Notes under the pieces: model-generated | What the model saw: only the letters and a program-made list of their open reading frames with translations | What the model was told of the DNA's origin: nothing | Database searches by the model: none | Origin: Simkaniaceae bacterium | Lineage (GTDB): Bacteria; Chlamydiota; Chlamydiia; Chlamydiales; Simkaniaceae | Length of the DNA: 64,000 bases | Direction of reading: 5' to 3' | Assembly: GCA_028281675.1 (NCBI GenBank) | Contig: JANQJL010000019.1 | Coordinates: 1-64,000, forward strand | In this document: positions 54,555 to 62,490 of the stretch, piece after piece | Numbering within the stretch: position 1 is the stretch's first letter | Layout of the letters: each line of letters starts with the position of its first letter | Program-made: the position numbers and the translations under genes

Positions 54555-55520
54555 ATGAAAAAAAACATTCTTATTATCGGCTCTCATGGTTTCATAGGGA
54601 AGCACTTAGCGAAATCCATTCAACCTAAATACTATACCTCTAGAAAAGGTGGACCCTACACACTTGATCTTGCAAAACCCAGCCTAAAGACCCTCCCTCT
54701 TAATGAAATTTCTCATGGGATCATCGCTGCAGCTTGTACAAACATTCCTTACTGCGAAAAATTCCCTCAAGAAACCCACCAAATCAATGTGCAGGGAACC
54801 CTTGATGTTGTAAAAGAGCTTGTTGACCATGGCACTTTTCCAATCGTCTTATCATCCGATTATGTTTTTGATGGAGTTAAAGGTGATTATACAGAAGCGT
54901 CTCCCCTTTCCCCTATCAATAGCTATGGAAAGCAAAAAGCTGAGCTTGAATGTCGTATTGGAGAAATAACAAATGGAAACCATCTAATCCTCCGCTTATC
55001 GAAAATTTATTCTCTTGAAAGAGATGATGGAACCCTTCTGGACGAAATGGCAAGTACCTTGAATAAGGGATTGCCTTTACAGGTGGCTACCGATCAAATT
55101 TTTTGCCCTCTATCGATTATTGATCTTGTTAAAATTGTTTTGCAGCTTATCGAAAATAACCATGTAGGCCTTTATAATTTAGGAAGCTTAGACAAAGTGA
55201 GTCGCTTTCACTTAGCTAAAACACTGGCAAGCGCATTGAAGCTCCCTTCTACAAAAGTCATTCCAATTCAGCTAAATAGTTTAAATCCATCATTCTCTCG
55301 ACCTCTAAACACCTCTCTATGTTCTGAGAAAATTTTCAACCTTCTTGACTATACTCCGCTATCTGTCAAGCAGGCTATTACAACCATTGCTAATAATTTC
55401 AAATGCAAAGAAAATTGTACACGTTCAGAGGGTGTGTTCCCTATGAAACCAGGGGATAGTGCCACAGATTTCGAAGCCAACGACGACCCCATAGCCGCAG
55501 GCGCTATAGGGGAGAAGTAG
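54555..55520 (+). CDS. RmlD-like sugar reductase/epimerase with a C-terminal tail supplied by a palindromic element
   Basis: Rossmann start NILIIGSHGFIGKHLAKSI, then VLSSDYVFDGVKGDYTE and SYGKQKAELE (Y-x3-K), as in dTDP-4-dehydrorhamnose reductase and related SDRs. DQIFCPLSIIDLVKIV is the C-terminal substrate region. The natural end is near residue 287; the final 34 residues (from CTRSEGVFPMKPGDSATDFE to the stop) are encoded inside palindromic element P6. Whether the foreign tail impairs the enzyme cannot be told. Confidence 0.78.
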   Translation: MKKNILIIGSHGFIGKHLAKSIQPKYYTSRKGGPYTLDLAKPSLKTLPLNEISHGIIAAACTNIPYCEKFPQETHQINVQGTLDVVKELVDHGTFPIVLSSDYVFDGVKGDYTEASPLSPINSYGKQKAELECRIGEITNGNHLILRLSKIYSLERDDGTLLDEMASTLNKGLPLQVATDQIFCPLSIIDLVKIVLQLIENNHVGLYNLGSLDKVSRFHLAKTLASALKLPSTKVIPIQLNSLNPSFSRPLNTSLCSEKIFNLLDYTPLSVKQAITTIANNFKCKENCTRSEGVFPMKPGDSATDFEANDDPIAAGAIGEK

Positions 55521-55580
55521 GATTTGAAAGATGGGGTGCTATAACCTGTTTCATAGGAGATCAAGCCTGGTGAACGCGTA
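55418..55580. repeat. TA-flanked palindromic element P6 (163 bp) fused to the 3-prime end of a gene
   Basis: The left arm TACACGTTCA, CCTATGAAACC and ATAGTGCC...ATTTCGAA is mirrored by GGATTTGAAAGATGGGGTGC, TATAACCTGTTTCATAGG and TGAACGCGTA. The centre is CCCCATAGCCGCAGGCGCTA plus TAGGGG, itself a short palindrome. It carries the stop codon used by the gene at 54555. It ends 26 bp before the next start codon. Confidence 0.85.
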
Positions 55581-55606
55581 CAGAAAATTAACGGAAAACA
55601 TATTAA

Positions 55607-56788
55607 ATGAACCTTCAGATTATTAACGTTGTATGGGGAGAAAAGTATATAAAGACTTTTCTAGAGCTATCATTACCTACACAGTTCTCAAAAGGAAACC
55701 TCGCAGAATTAAAGGATAAACCGAAATATATCATTTATACCGACGAAATCGGAAAATCTCAAATCACATCTTCTTCTCATTATAAAAAGCTTGAGAGTGC
55801 TTGCGATGTTATTTTTAGGGTAATCCGAATTAAGAAAAATGAGTGTTCTTTTAAGGTAATGTTGAAATGCCATTCAGATTCTATAAGGGAAGCAAATGCG
55901 ACAAGCTCTCCTATTGTTTTTATTTCTCCCGATTGCATTTTCTCTACAGGAGTCTTTACCTATCTTGAAGAAGCCCTAAATCGAGGAATAAGGCTCCTAG
56001 CCATTTGCTCCACACGAATGTCCTTGGATAAATATAAGAATATTATAGAGGAAAAAGAAAAAAAAGATGGACAAGATATCGTCAGTTGGTCTTCGCGAGA
56101 ACTTGCCACAATAACTGTTCAAAACCTACATTACCGAGCAAAGTGTCTCTTTATAAAAGCTGGTCATATCAGTGCCCACCCTAGCCACATCTATTGGCAA
56201 CTTGATGAGAATAATATCCTTGCAAAAGCTTTTCACCTTCATCCTCTACTCATTTGGCCAAGAGAACACAATGCCTTACCAAAAATTTCTACTGATGGGA
56301 AAAATTTTCTAGAAAAAATTTGCCCCAATTATGACGAGTGGGAAGTTATCACCGACTGCAGCAAAATCTCACTATTTGAAATCTCTAGCGACCAACAATT
56401 TACTGACGATTTTACCCATCCAATCAACAAGTTTACTTTAAGAAGGTGGGAAAAGACCCATGTTTCTCCATCCCATCATTACTTTATTAAAAAGAATATC
56501 ATCCTTGGAAATAGTATTGAAAAGCCTGAATGGGAAAAGATTATTCGTGATGCAAATTTCGAATTAAAATCCCTTAGAAACATTTCTAATAAAGCTTTGT
56601 ATATAGGCTTTCTTCAGTCATATTTGAACGTTATTAAATGGTATATCCAAACTTTTCTTCTTGTGATATCAGGAAAGAAAAAGGCACCTCTAAAGAAAGC
56701 TTTTTCTCACCTTCGCTTCTTTATTTGTCATAAAGCTATCCCATCCCATGTTGGACTATTTAAACCCAAAACACCCAAACACAAATGA
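55607..56788 (+). CDS. Uncharacterised glycan-locus protein, paralog of 53186-54397
   Basis: It is similar to the gene at 53186 along its length: LQIINVVWGEKYIKTFLEL, IVFISPDCIFSTGVF, LAICSTRMSLDKY, AHPSHIYWQLDENN, HLHPLLIWPREHNAL, WEVITDCSKISLFEIS. The conserved residues (Pro-Asp-Cys, Cys-Ser-x-Arg-Met-Ser, His-Pro-Ser-His, Asp-Cys-Ser-Lys) are candidates for an active site. No signal peptide; a hydrophobic stretch near 345-362 may bind membrane. The function is unknown; a glycosyltransferase acting on lipid-linked saccharide is the best guess. Confidence 0.62.
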   Translation: MNLQIINVVWGEKYIKTFLELSLPTQFSKGNLAELKDKPKYIIYTDEIGKSQITSSSHYKKLESACDVIFRVIRIKKNECSFKVMLKCHSDSIREANATSSPIVFISPDCIFSTGVFTYLEEALNRGIRLLAICSTRMSLDKYKNIIEEKEKKDGQDIVSWSSRELATITVQNLHYRAKCLFIKAGHISAHPSHIYWQLDENNILAKAFHLHPLLIWPREHNALPKISTDGKNFLEKICPNYDEWEVITDCSKISLFEISSDQQFTDDFTHPINKFTLRRWEKTHVSPSHHYFIKKNIILGNSIEKPEWEKIIRDANFELKSLRNISNKALYIGFLQSYLNVIKWYIQTFLLVISGKKKAPLKKAFSHLRFFICHKAIPSHVGLFKPKTPKHK

Positions 56789-56904
56789 CCCCCTAACATT
56801 TTTATTTACGAGCCTTAAAGAGGCACTCGCAAAATTCCCTTTCCTCAAAATGAAGTCCTCACTTAAAATTGGATTTCAGAGTTCAAATATAATAGGAATA
56901 CTAA

Positions 56905-57564
56905 ATGGATCAATTAGACGAGAAAACAGCATGGGACGAGACAACAAAACTCTTATCGAACCACACCTATAAATTTGGTCCCCATTGGTCCTTTAATTTC
57001 CGCAACGACCCCAAACGCCTTGGTTTTGTCTTATCTCGGTATAAATTTTCTTCAAAAATGCTTGGAAAAAGAGACCACGTCCTAGAGCTAGGATGTAGTG
57101 ATGGGATCGGAACATCAATCTTAGGAGAAAATACTGAGAACTATACGGGAGTTGATCTTGATGAACCAGCTCTTGAAAGTGCAAAAATTAATTTTTCTGA
57201 ATACTCTTTTATTCATGATGATTTTATGGGGGAATCGTACGGATTATTTGACGGTGTTGTGAGTCTCGATGTTGTCGAACATATTCTCCCAGAGTACGAA
57301 GACCTCTACTGTGAAACCGTAGTAAAAAACTTATCAGAAAACGGTATTGCTGTGATTGGAACACCCAATGTCACCGCTTCCCCTTATGCTTCTAAGGCTA
57401 GTGAATTAGGGCACGTCAATCTTTATTCTCAAGAAAGGCTCGTGAGTAAACTTAAAGAATATTTCCATCAGGTCCTCCCATTTGGAATGAATGATGAGAC
57501 TGTTCATACCGGATTTAGTTCGATGTCACATTACTTAGTGTGCGTTGCTTGCCATAAAAAATAG
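56905..57564 (+). CDS. SAM-dependent methyltransferase, paralog of 58407-59090
   Basis: Motif I is VLELGCSDGIGTSIL (about 58-72) with the following acidic residue in TGVDLDEPALESA, and DGVVSLDVVEHILPE. The C-terminal GHVNLYSQERLVSKL and HTGFSSMSHYLVCVACHKK recur in the gene at 58407. It probably methylates a sugar of the surface glycan. The start ATG follows ATAGGAA. The gap 56789-56904 (116 bp) before it shows nothing clear. Confidence 0.8.
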   Translation: MDQLDEKTAWDETTKLLSNHTYKFGPHWSFNFRNDPKRLGFVLSRYKFSSKMLGKRDHVLELGCSDGIGTSILGENTENYTGVDLDEPALESAKINFSEYSFIHDDFMGESYGLFDGVVSLDVVEHILPEYEDLYCETVVKNLSENGIAVIGTPNVTASPYASKASELGHVNLYSQERLVSKLKEYFHQVLPFGMNDETVHTGFSSMSHYLVCVACHKK

Positions 57565-57574
57565 AGGTTTTAAT

Positions 57575-58393
57575 ATGATTGATATTGAGCATTTTAGTGA
57601 AAAGGGGTGGGTCGTTATCGACTTTGTTGACCCTACTCCTGTTTTTAAAGCAAGAGAAGCTCTACAAGCTCACCTTTCTGAGCTACTCGAGAAAACAACT
57701 ACCCTTGAAGATTACCATAAAGTTGTTGATGAAGATAGCCTTCATACTAAAATTCAGATAAAGATGACTGAATTCTTCAGAAAAAACAAGTTTGGGAAAC
57801 CAATCATCGAAGCTCAACTCTCTTTACTTAAACCATTTGTAGGATTGGATCTTTTTGTTCAACGGAATCCCTATTTAAGAATGGCTCGTCCGGGAAAACC
57901 TCAAGACAATATTGGTTACCATAGAGATACCTACTATGGAGGCTCTCCATACGAACTCTCTATTTTGGTCCCTTATGTAGACATTGCAGCTCCCTCAGCT
58001 CTACAAGTCATGACAGGTTCCCACACCCTCCCCGAAGATTATTTTCCCACAACACAAATTAAAAATCCCGACACAAACGTTCAAAAAGGGTCTCCAAAAC
58101 ACCAACTTGGCTTCTTATATGCTCCAAAAGTTATGGATTCATCGATTGAAAAACAGATGCTTGCTGTCCCTTTGAAAGTTGGACAAGCCATTGCATTTAG
58201 CCTCTCAACAGTCCATGGATGTGTTGTCAATAAAGGAAAGGCAACTAGATGGAGCTCTGACATTCGGGTAATGAACGCTTTTGCTCCTGTCGATTTAAGT
58301 GCAAGACCTGACTATTATGAACCTCTTTGCAGCTCTTCTATTACTTCTCAAGCAAAAGATTACTTTTTAGCATCACAAAACCACTCAAGTTAG
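57575..58393 (+). CDS. Phytanoyl-CoA dioxygenase (PhyH)-family Fe(II)/2-oxoglutarate oxygenase
   Basis: The metal site is HRD in NIGYHRDTYYGG (about 113-124) and the distal His in STVHGCVVNKGKATRWSSDIR (about 207-227), whose Arg would bind 2-oxoglutarate. From the ATG at 57575 (AGAGG 7 bases upstream) the protein is 272 residues. PhyH members in glycan and secondary-metabolite loci hydroxylate or epimerise small substrates; here it is set between two paralogous methyltransferases, so it may hydroxylate the same sugar before methylation. Confidence 0.8.
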   Translation: MIDIEHFSEKGWVVIDFVDPTPVFKAREALQAHLSELLEKTTTLEDYHKVVDEDSLHTKIQIKMTEFFRKNKFGKPIIEAQLSLLKPFVGLDLFVQRNPYLRMARPGKPQDNIGYHRDTYYGGSPYELSILVPYVDIAAPSALQVMTGSHTLPEDYFPTTQIKNPDTNVQKGSPKHQLGFLYAPKVMDSSIEKQMLAVPLKVGQAIAFSLSTVHGCVVNKGKATRWSSDIRVMNAFAPVDLSARPDYYEPLCSSSITSQAKDYFLASQNHSS

Positions 58394-58406
58394 GATCACA
58401 AAATAG

Positions 58407-59090
58407 ATGAAAGAAACAAAATCAAATTGGGCATGCGTAACCGAAAAACTGATGCAAAAAACCCCTGAAATTAACTTAGGGAGATATGCTTCTTATTGGT
58501 TTCATAAAACTCCAAGAAGAGTCCTTTATTCTATGTCTTACTATAAATTTGCGGCTAAGATGATTGGAACTGGTAAAAGGGTCCTTGATGTAGGATGCAA
58601 CGAAGGGCTGGGTACTTTTCTCATAGGAAAAGAGTGTGGATTTGCAAAGGGTGTGGATTTTGACGAAGAAGCAATTCTCCAAGCCAAAAAAAACTTTCCC
58701 GAAGAATTTGTTGATTTTGAAGCCAGCGACTTCCTTGATAGTTCAGAAAGTGAAAAATGGGATGCCATTATCAACTTTGATGTTGTTGAACATATTATGC
58801 CAGAAAATGCTACTCACTTTTTTGCAGGAATAGCAAAACATTTAACTCCTGAAGGAATAGCGATTATAGGAACACCCAGTAAAATCTCCCAAGAGTTTGC
58901 TTCAAAAGTTTCCAAGAAAGGGCATGTAAATATCTATTCCCATGACCGTCTAGAAGAAGAAATGCGGAAGCACTTCGATTGCGTTTTCATGTTTGCAGCA
59001 AATGATGAAGTGATCCATACAGGATATCTCCCCCTTGCACACTACTTTATTACCGTTGGATGCAAGAAGAAATCAACTACCCCTTCCTAA
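58407..59090 (+). CDS. SAM-dependent methyltransferase whose last residues come from an IS end
   Basis: Motif I VLDVGCNEGLGTFLI (about 56-70), AKGVDFDEEAILQA and INFDVVEHIMPEN; C-terminus GHVNIYSHDRLEEEM and HTGYLPLAHYFITVGCKKK. The paralog at 56905 ends at the equivalent of CKK, whereas here KSTTPS and the stop codon follow, read from the right end of the adjoining TnpB element. So the insertion replaced the native stop without harming the fold. Confidence 0.82.
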   Translation: MKETKSNWACVTEKLMQKTPEINLGRYASYWFHKTPRRVLYSMSYYKFAAKMIGTGKRVLDVGCNEGLGTFLIGKECGFAKGVDFDEEAILQAKKNFPEEFVDFEASDFLDSSESEKWDAIINFDVVEHIMPENATHFFAGIAKHLTPEGIAIIGTPSKISQEFASKVSKKGHVNIYSHDRLEEEMRKHFDCVFMFAANDEVIHTGYLPLAHYFITVGCKKKSTTPS

Positions 59091-59230
59091 AGGAAGGAGC
59101 TTGTAGCTAGCTCATTTGCTGCTACCATAGGCACGTTGACAGGTGCCCTTGCTGAGACAACAGACTCGGCAAGCTTGCAGTGATTGACCGCTGCATTGCG
59201 ATCGCTGTGCTGATAGCTTCCACAGCTTAA
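59080..59230 (-). ncRNA. Candidate omega (re)RNA of the TnpB element
   Basis: In this family the guide RNA overlaps the 3-prime end of tnpB and stops at the right end of the element, with the adjacent flank as guide. The hairpin at 59082-59097 and the preceding segment (minus strand, AGCTAGCTACAAGCTCC) fit that position. If so, the guide would derive from the methyltransferase coding sequence left of 59075. This is by position and family knowledge only. Confidence 0.35.
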
Positions 59231-60223
59231 ACATTTAAAGAGGTGCTTTTTCCTAATACCGAGAGATCTACATTGAGAACAGGTCAAAGAGGAATATTCT
59301 GGTCTTACATAGACAACTTCAATCCCTTGCCCCTCTGCTTTATACTCCACAAATTGCTGAAGCTCTCTCCAAGGCCAGCGGTGCAGACGGGTACGCATCC
59401 GCTTATTTCCTTTGATTCTCTTCCGAATGTTTTTCAAGTCTTCCAAGGCAATCACATTGGTTTGACACGATATTGCCTCTTCTATAAGGGCTTTGCTCAC
59501 GCGATGATTGGTCTCTTTGACGCGGCGGCTCTCTTTGCCAGAGATTCTTTTCAGGCACCTTTTGGCTGCCTTAGAACCGTTGGACTGAAGTTTTCTTCGT
59601 CGATCAAGAAATCGATCTCGTTCTGCTCTAAGTTTCCCTCCTCCATAAATGGTGCCGTTAGAGGTCACGGCAATATTATTCTCCCCCAAATCGATCCCCA
59701 AAAATGTCCCTTCTTTTTTAAGGGGCATCTCGGGAATATCAAGCACAAGATGGAAAAACCATCTCTTTCCTCTTCGAACCAGCTCTCCTTCTTTGATCTT
59801 TCCCTCTTCAAGGTATTTTTTCTGATGGGCTCCTATCTGAAACGAGCATTTGATCCGCTTGTGTATAGAGAAAAGGGACAACGTCTCCCCTTTAAGGGTA
59901 AAGGTGCGTGCACAGTAATGGATACTAGACGTTTCTTTAAATGTAATCTTAGGAACCTCTTGATTTCTTCTGATCTTAAGCACTTTGTAACTACTGCAAA
60001 CTTTTCGAAGAGCATTACACACCATCTGGGATCCCAGTTGCGGAATTTCCTCTCTTACCTTAGAATAGCAGATATTATGGAGAGCAACACGGTTCCAACA
60101 ACGGTTTTCTTGAGCATAAGCAGCAGCGACATTGCACCCCTCAGCAAACAGTTTCTCCGTTTGCAAAAGAGCCTCAGAGCTTTCCTCAGAAAGGATCAGT
60201 TTAAGAGAGATGGTTCTTTTCAT
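59087..60223 (-). CDS. tnpB: TnpB RNA-guided endonuclease (IS605/IS1341 family)
   Basis: TnpB is a compact RuvC nuclease guided by an RNA from the element's right end. RuvC residues: Asp in LGIDLGENNIAV, Glu in VIALEDLKNIR and Asp in HSDRNAAVNH; a zinc ribbon CSQCRSLG...CLSCGSYQ separates the last two. All catalytic residues are intact, so it may be active. I use the ATG at 60223 (378 residues); the frame runs on to a TTG at 60259. Its stop is 4 bp inside the convergent methyltransferase stop region. Confidence 0.93.
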   Translation of the reverse strand: MKRTISLKLILSEESSEALLQTEKLFAEGCNVAAAYAQENRCWNRVALHNICYSKVREEIPQLGSQMVCNALRKVCSSYKVLKIRRNQEVPKITFKETSSIHYCARTFTLKGETLSLFSIHKRIKCSFQIGAHQKKYLEEGKIKEGELVRRGKRWFFHLVLDIPEMPLKKEGTFLGIDLGENNIAVTSNGTIYGGGKLRAERDRFLDRRRKLQSNGSKAAKRCLKRISGKESRRVKETNHRVSKALIEEAISCQTNVIALEDLKNIRKRIKGNKRMRTRLHRWPWRELQQFVEYKAEGQGIEVVYVRPEYSSLTCSQCRSLGIRKKHLFKCLSCGSYQHSDRNAAVNHCKLAESVVSARAPVNVPMVAANELATSSFL

Positions 60224-60321
60224 GGAAATTATTTTAAAATAAGACTGCAATCTAAACAACTTAAAAAGGAGCGACGCTTCCTCCCCTACCTAAAGGAAGG
60301 GGTATCCGCGTCGACAATTTG

Positions 60322-61353
60322 ATGAAAACACGTGCTGCTGTCCTAATCGAATGTGGAAAGCCATTAGAACTTATGGAACTGAAGATTCCAAAGCTTGAAG
60401 AGGGGCAAGTCCTTGTAGAGATCAAATATAGCGGAATCTGTCGCTCACAGCTGAATGAAATCAATGGATTAAAAGGGCCCGATCCTTATCTCCCACACAC
60501 CCTAGGGCATGAAGGATCAGGAATTGTCCATGAAGTTGGTCCCGGTGTGTCAAAAGTAAAAGCTGGGGACCGCGTCATCTTAACCTGGATCAGTGGGCAA
60601 GGAAAAAATCCACGGGGCACTGTCTATACTTCTGGCAGTTTAAAGGTAAATTCTGGAGCCATCAGCACGTTTCTTGAGTATAGTGTAATTGCAGAGAACC
60701 GACTCATTCCAATTGCTGAAACAGTTCCATTGAAAGAAGGAGCACTTTTTGGTTGTGCAATTCCTACAGGAGCTGGCATCGTTTATAATGAGCTTAACCT
60801 TGAAGAAAGCTCATCGATTGCCATCTTTGGTCTTGGAGGAATCGGATTAAGTGCCCTTATTGCTGCCGTTGCAAAAAAGCCTAAATCGATTATCGCAATT
60901 GACTTAGAACCACAAAAACTTGAAATAGCCAAAGAGCTTGGGGCTACACACACGCTTGAGTTTGATGAAAACCTCATGAAAAATGTTCAATCGATTACAG
61001 AGGGTTATGGTGTTGATTTTGCTGTGGAAGCAGTCGGGAAAAAGGGGGTTATGGAAAAAGCTTTTCAATCGGTCAAAGATAACAATGGTCTCTGCGTTAT
61101 TGCGGGAAACGTCCCTAAAGATACCAAAATTGAATGTGATCCTTTTGATTTTATTAAAGGAAAGCGGCTAATCGGCACTTGGGGAGGAAAAGTTAATCCC
61201 GATCGAGATATCCCCATCTTTTTAGAAGCCTTTTTGAAAAATGGTCAACCCCTCCAAAAACTCATCTCTCATGAAGCACCTTTAGAAAAGGTAAACACGC
61301 TCATTGAGACACTTGAAAAGGGGCAAGCTGCTAGAACATTAATCAGCTTTTAG
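60322..61353 (+). CDS. Zinc-dependent alcohol/polyol dehydrogenase (MDR family)
   Basis: Catalytic-zinc residues are Cys in SGICRSQL and His/Glu in TLGHEGSG; the cofactor motif is AIFGLGGIGLSAL (about 167-179). The loop that usually holds four structural-zinc cysteines (near 95-115) has none. The ATG at 60322 lies 9 bp after the stem of the TnpB element and has no good ribosome binding site, so the insertion may have cut the gene off from its leader. Its role may be to oxidise or reduce a sugar or polyol in the glycan pathway. Confidence 0.82.
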   Translation: MKTRAAVLIECGKPLELMELKIPKLEEGQVLVEIKYSGICRSQLNEINGLKGPDPYLPHTLGHEGSGIVHEVGPGVSKVKAGDRVILTWISGQGKNPRGTVYTSGSLKVNSGAISTFLEYSVIAENRLIPIAETVPLKEGALFGCAIPTGAGIVYNELNLEESSSIAIFGLGGIGLSALIAAVAKKPKSIIAIDLEPQKLEIAKELGATHTLEFDENLMKNVQSITEGYGVDFAVEAVGKKGVMEKAFQSVKDNNGLCVIAGNVPKDTKIECDPFDFIKGKRLIGTWGGKVNPDRDIPIFLEAFLKNGQPLQKLISHEAPLEKVNTLIETLEKGQAARTLISF

Positions 61354-61360
61354 GTCAGTC

Positions 61361-62257
61361 ATGTCCCAGCTTTCTGTCATTCTTCCCAACTATAACCATG
61401 GCCACCTCCTACAAACTGCTTGCAAAGCAATCTTTTCCCAATCTCTGCTCCCACAAGAAGTCATTATCATTGATGATGGTTCAACAGATCATAGTATTGA
61501 AACCATCCGCGAGCTACAGAAAAACCACCCCAACATTCAGTTGATTCAAAATAAAGAAAATCTAGGCCCTATTCCTACCATTAACAAAGGGATTGAAAAA
61601 GCGAAGGGAAAGTATTTAGCATTTTGTTCCGCCGATGACTATATCCTTCCTGGATTCTTTGAAAAAGCATTAACCCTTTTCAAGGAAAATCCAACTCTCG
61701 GCATCTGCACGGGAAGAGCAACACATTTTAAAGGAAACACTCCTGATCAACTTACAATTGAACAGCCACCTCTTCCTGATAAAGTACATATCTTTAATCC
61801 AAAAGAGCTCGCAAAAGTGTTTAAAAAATCACTCTTTTTTATTCATTCCAATTGTTCCATCTATCGAAAAAAATATATCGAGGAGTTTGGAGGACTTAAC
61901 CCTAAATTGTTGAGCATTAGCGATTGGTATATTACGTGTCAAATTGCTTTACATTATGGTGTCGGCTATATTCCACACCCTTTTGGAGCTTTTCGCCTCT
62001 CACCAACTTCTTATGCCCAAAGCTTGAAAAATTCTCCTACTAAAGAGACAATGTTCCAAAATCTGATGGATGAAATCAAATCTGAAGGAGAAGAATGGAC
62101 CAAAACCATAAAGAACTCAGGACTTCTTGCGCAAGCAGGGGCCCATATGGTCCTCTTTATTCTAAAGCATCCCCACTACTGGCCCTTTTTTCCAAAGGCA
62201 TTCCTAAAGAAATGCCAATTCTATTATTTGGGTAAAAAATTTACAAAAAAGAAGTAG
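61361..62257 (+). CDS. Glycosyltransferase family 2
   Basis: LSVILPNYNHGHLLQTACKA, VIIIDDGSTDHSIE and the acceptor-side FCSADDYILPGF (DD motif) define an inverting GT-A enzyme. No membrane segment is seen; the C-terminal 40 residues are basic and may attach to the inner face of the membrane. It follows the dehydrogenase by 7 bp, so it belongs to the same transcript. Confidence 0.87.
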   Translation: MSQLSVILPNYNHGHLLQTACKAIFSQSLLPQEVIIIDDGSTDHSIETIRELQKNHPNIQLIQNKENLGPIPTINKGIEKAKGKYLAFCSADDYILPGFFEKALTLFKENPTLGICTGRATHFKGNTPDQLTIEQPPLPDKVHIFNPKELAKVFKKSLFFIHSNCSIYRKKYIEEFGGLNPKLLSISDWYITCQIALHYGVGYIPHPFGAFRLSPTSYAQSLKNSPTKETMFQNLMDEIKSEGEEWTKTIKNSGLLAQAGAHMVLFILKHPHYWPFFPKAFLKKCQFYYLGKKFTKKK

Positions 62258-62263
62258 TAATGG

Positions 62264-62430
62264 TAGGGTTGCATGCGTCGTGTTTCAAAAATTGGAAATT
62301 TGTCAAGGAGACCCTTAAAGTTTTTGTTCGGAGTGAGTGACCATTGCCCATAGGCAAGGCACGAGTGAGAACAAAAATCTTGGGGATAAGTCGACGAAGA
62401 CAAAAACCAATTTTGAAGTTGCTTGAGTAT
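62264..62430. repeat. TA-flanked palindromic element P7 (167 bp), full-length relative of P4
   Basis: The right half GACCATTGCCCATAGGCAAG...GAGTGA...GATAAG...AAGAC through TTTGAAGTTGCTTGAGTATA matches P4 at 36320-36412. The left half mirrors it: GTTTCAAAAATTGG and TTTTTGTTC against GAACAAAAATC and CCAATTTTGAAG. It fills the gap between the GT2 gene and the next gene. Confidence 0.78.
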
Positions 62431-62490
62431 AAACCTTTTCTAGGGTGCAATAATTACCGCCCAAGAACTAAATAAAAAGGAGATAACTTC

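Larger units (their letters stand above)
59075..60317 (-). mobile_element. IS1341/IS605-type element with tnpB only
   Basis: Its ends carry related hairpins: CCTTCCTAAAGGAAGG at 59082-59097 (right end in the tnpB sense) and CCCCTACCTAAAGGAAGGGG at 60283-60302, the latter inside an outer stem CGACGC/GCGTCG (60272-60313). Both share ACCTAAAGGAAGG or TCCTAAAGGAAGG. Subterminal hairpins are what IS200/IS605 transposases recognise. No tnpA is present, so it would need a Y1 transposase in trans. It sits between two genes of the glycan locus. Tips are approximate. Confidence 0.75.

Noticed and set aside
59243..60322. 359-codon plus-strand frame
   Set aside because: It is the antisense shadow of tnpB, which has full family motifs.
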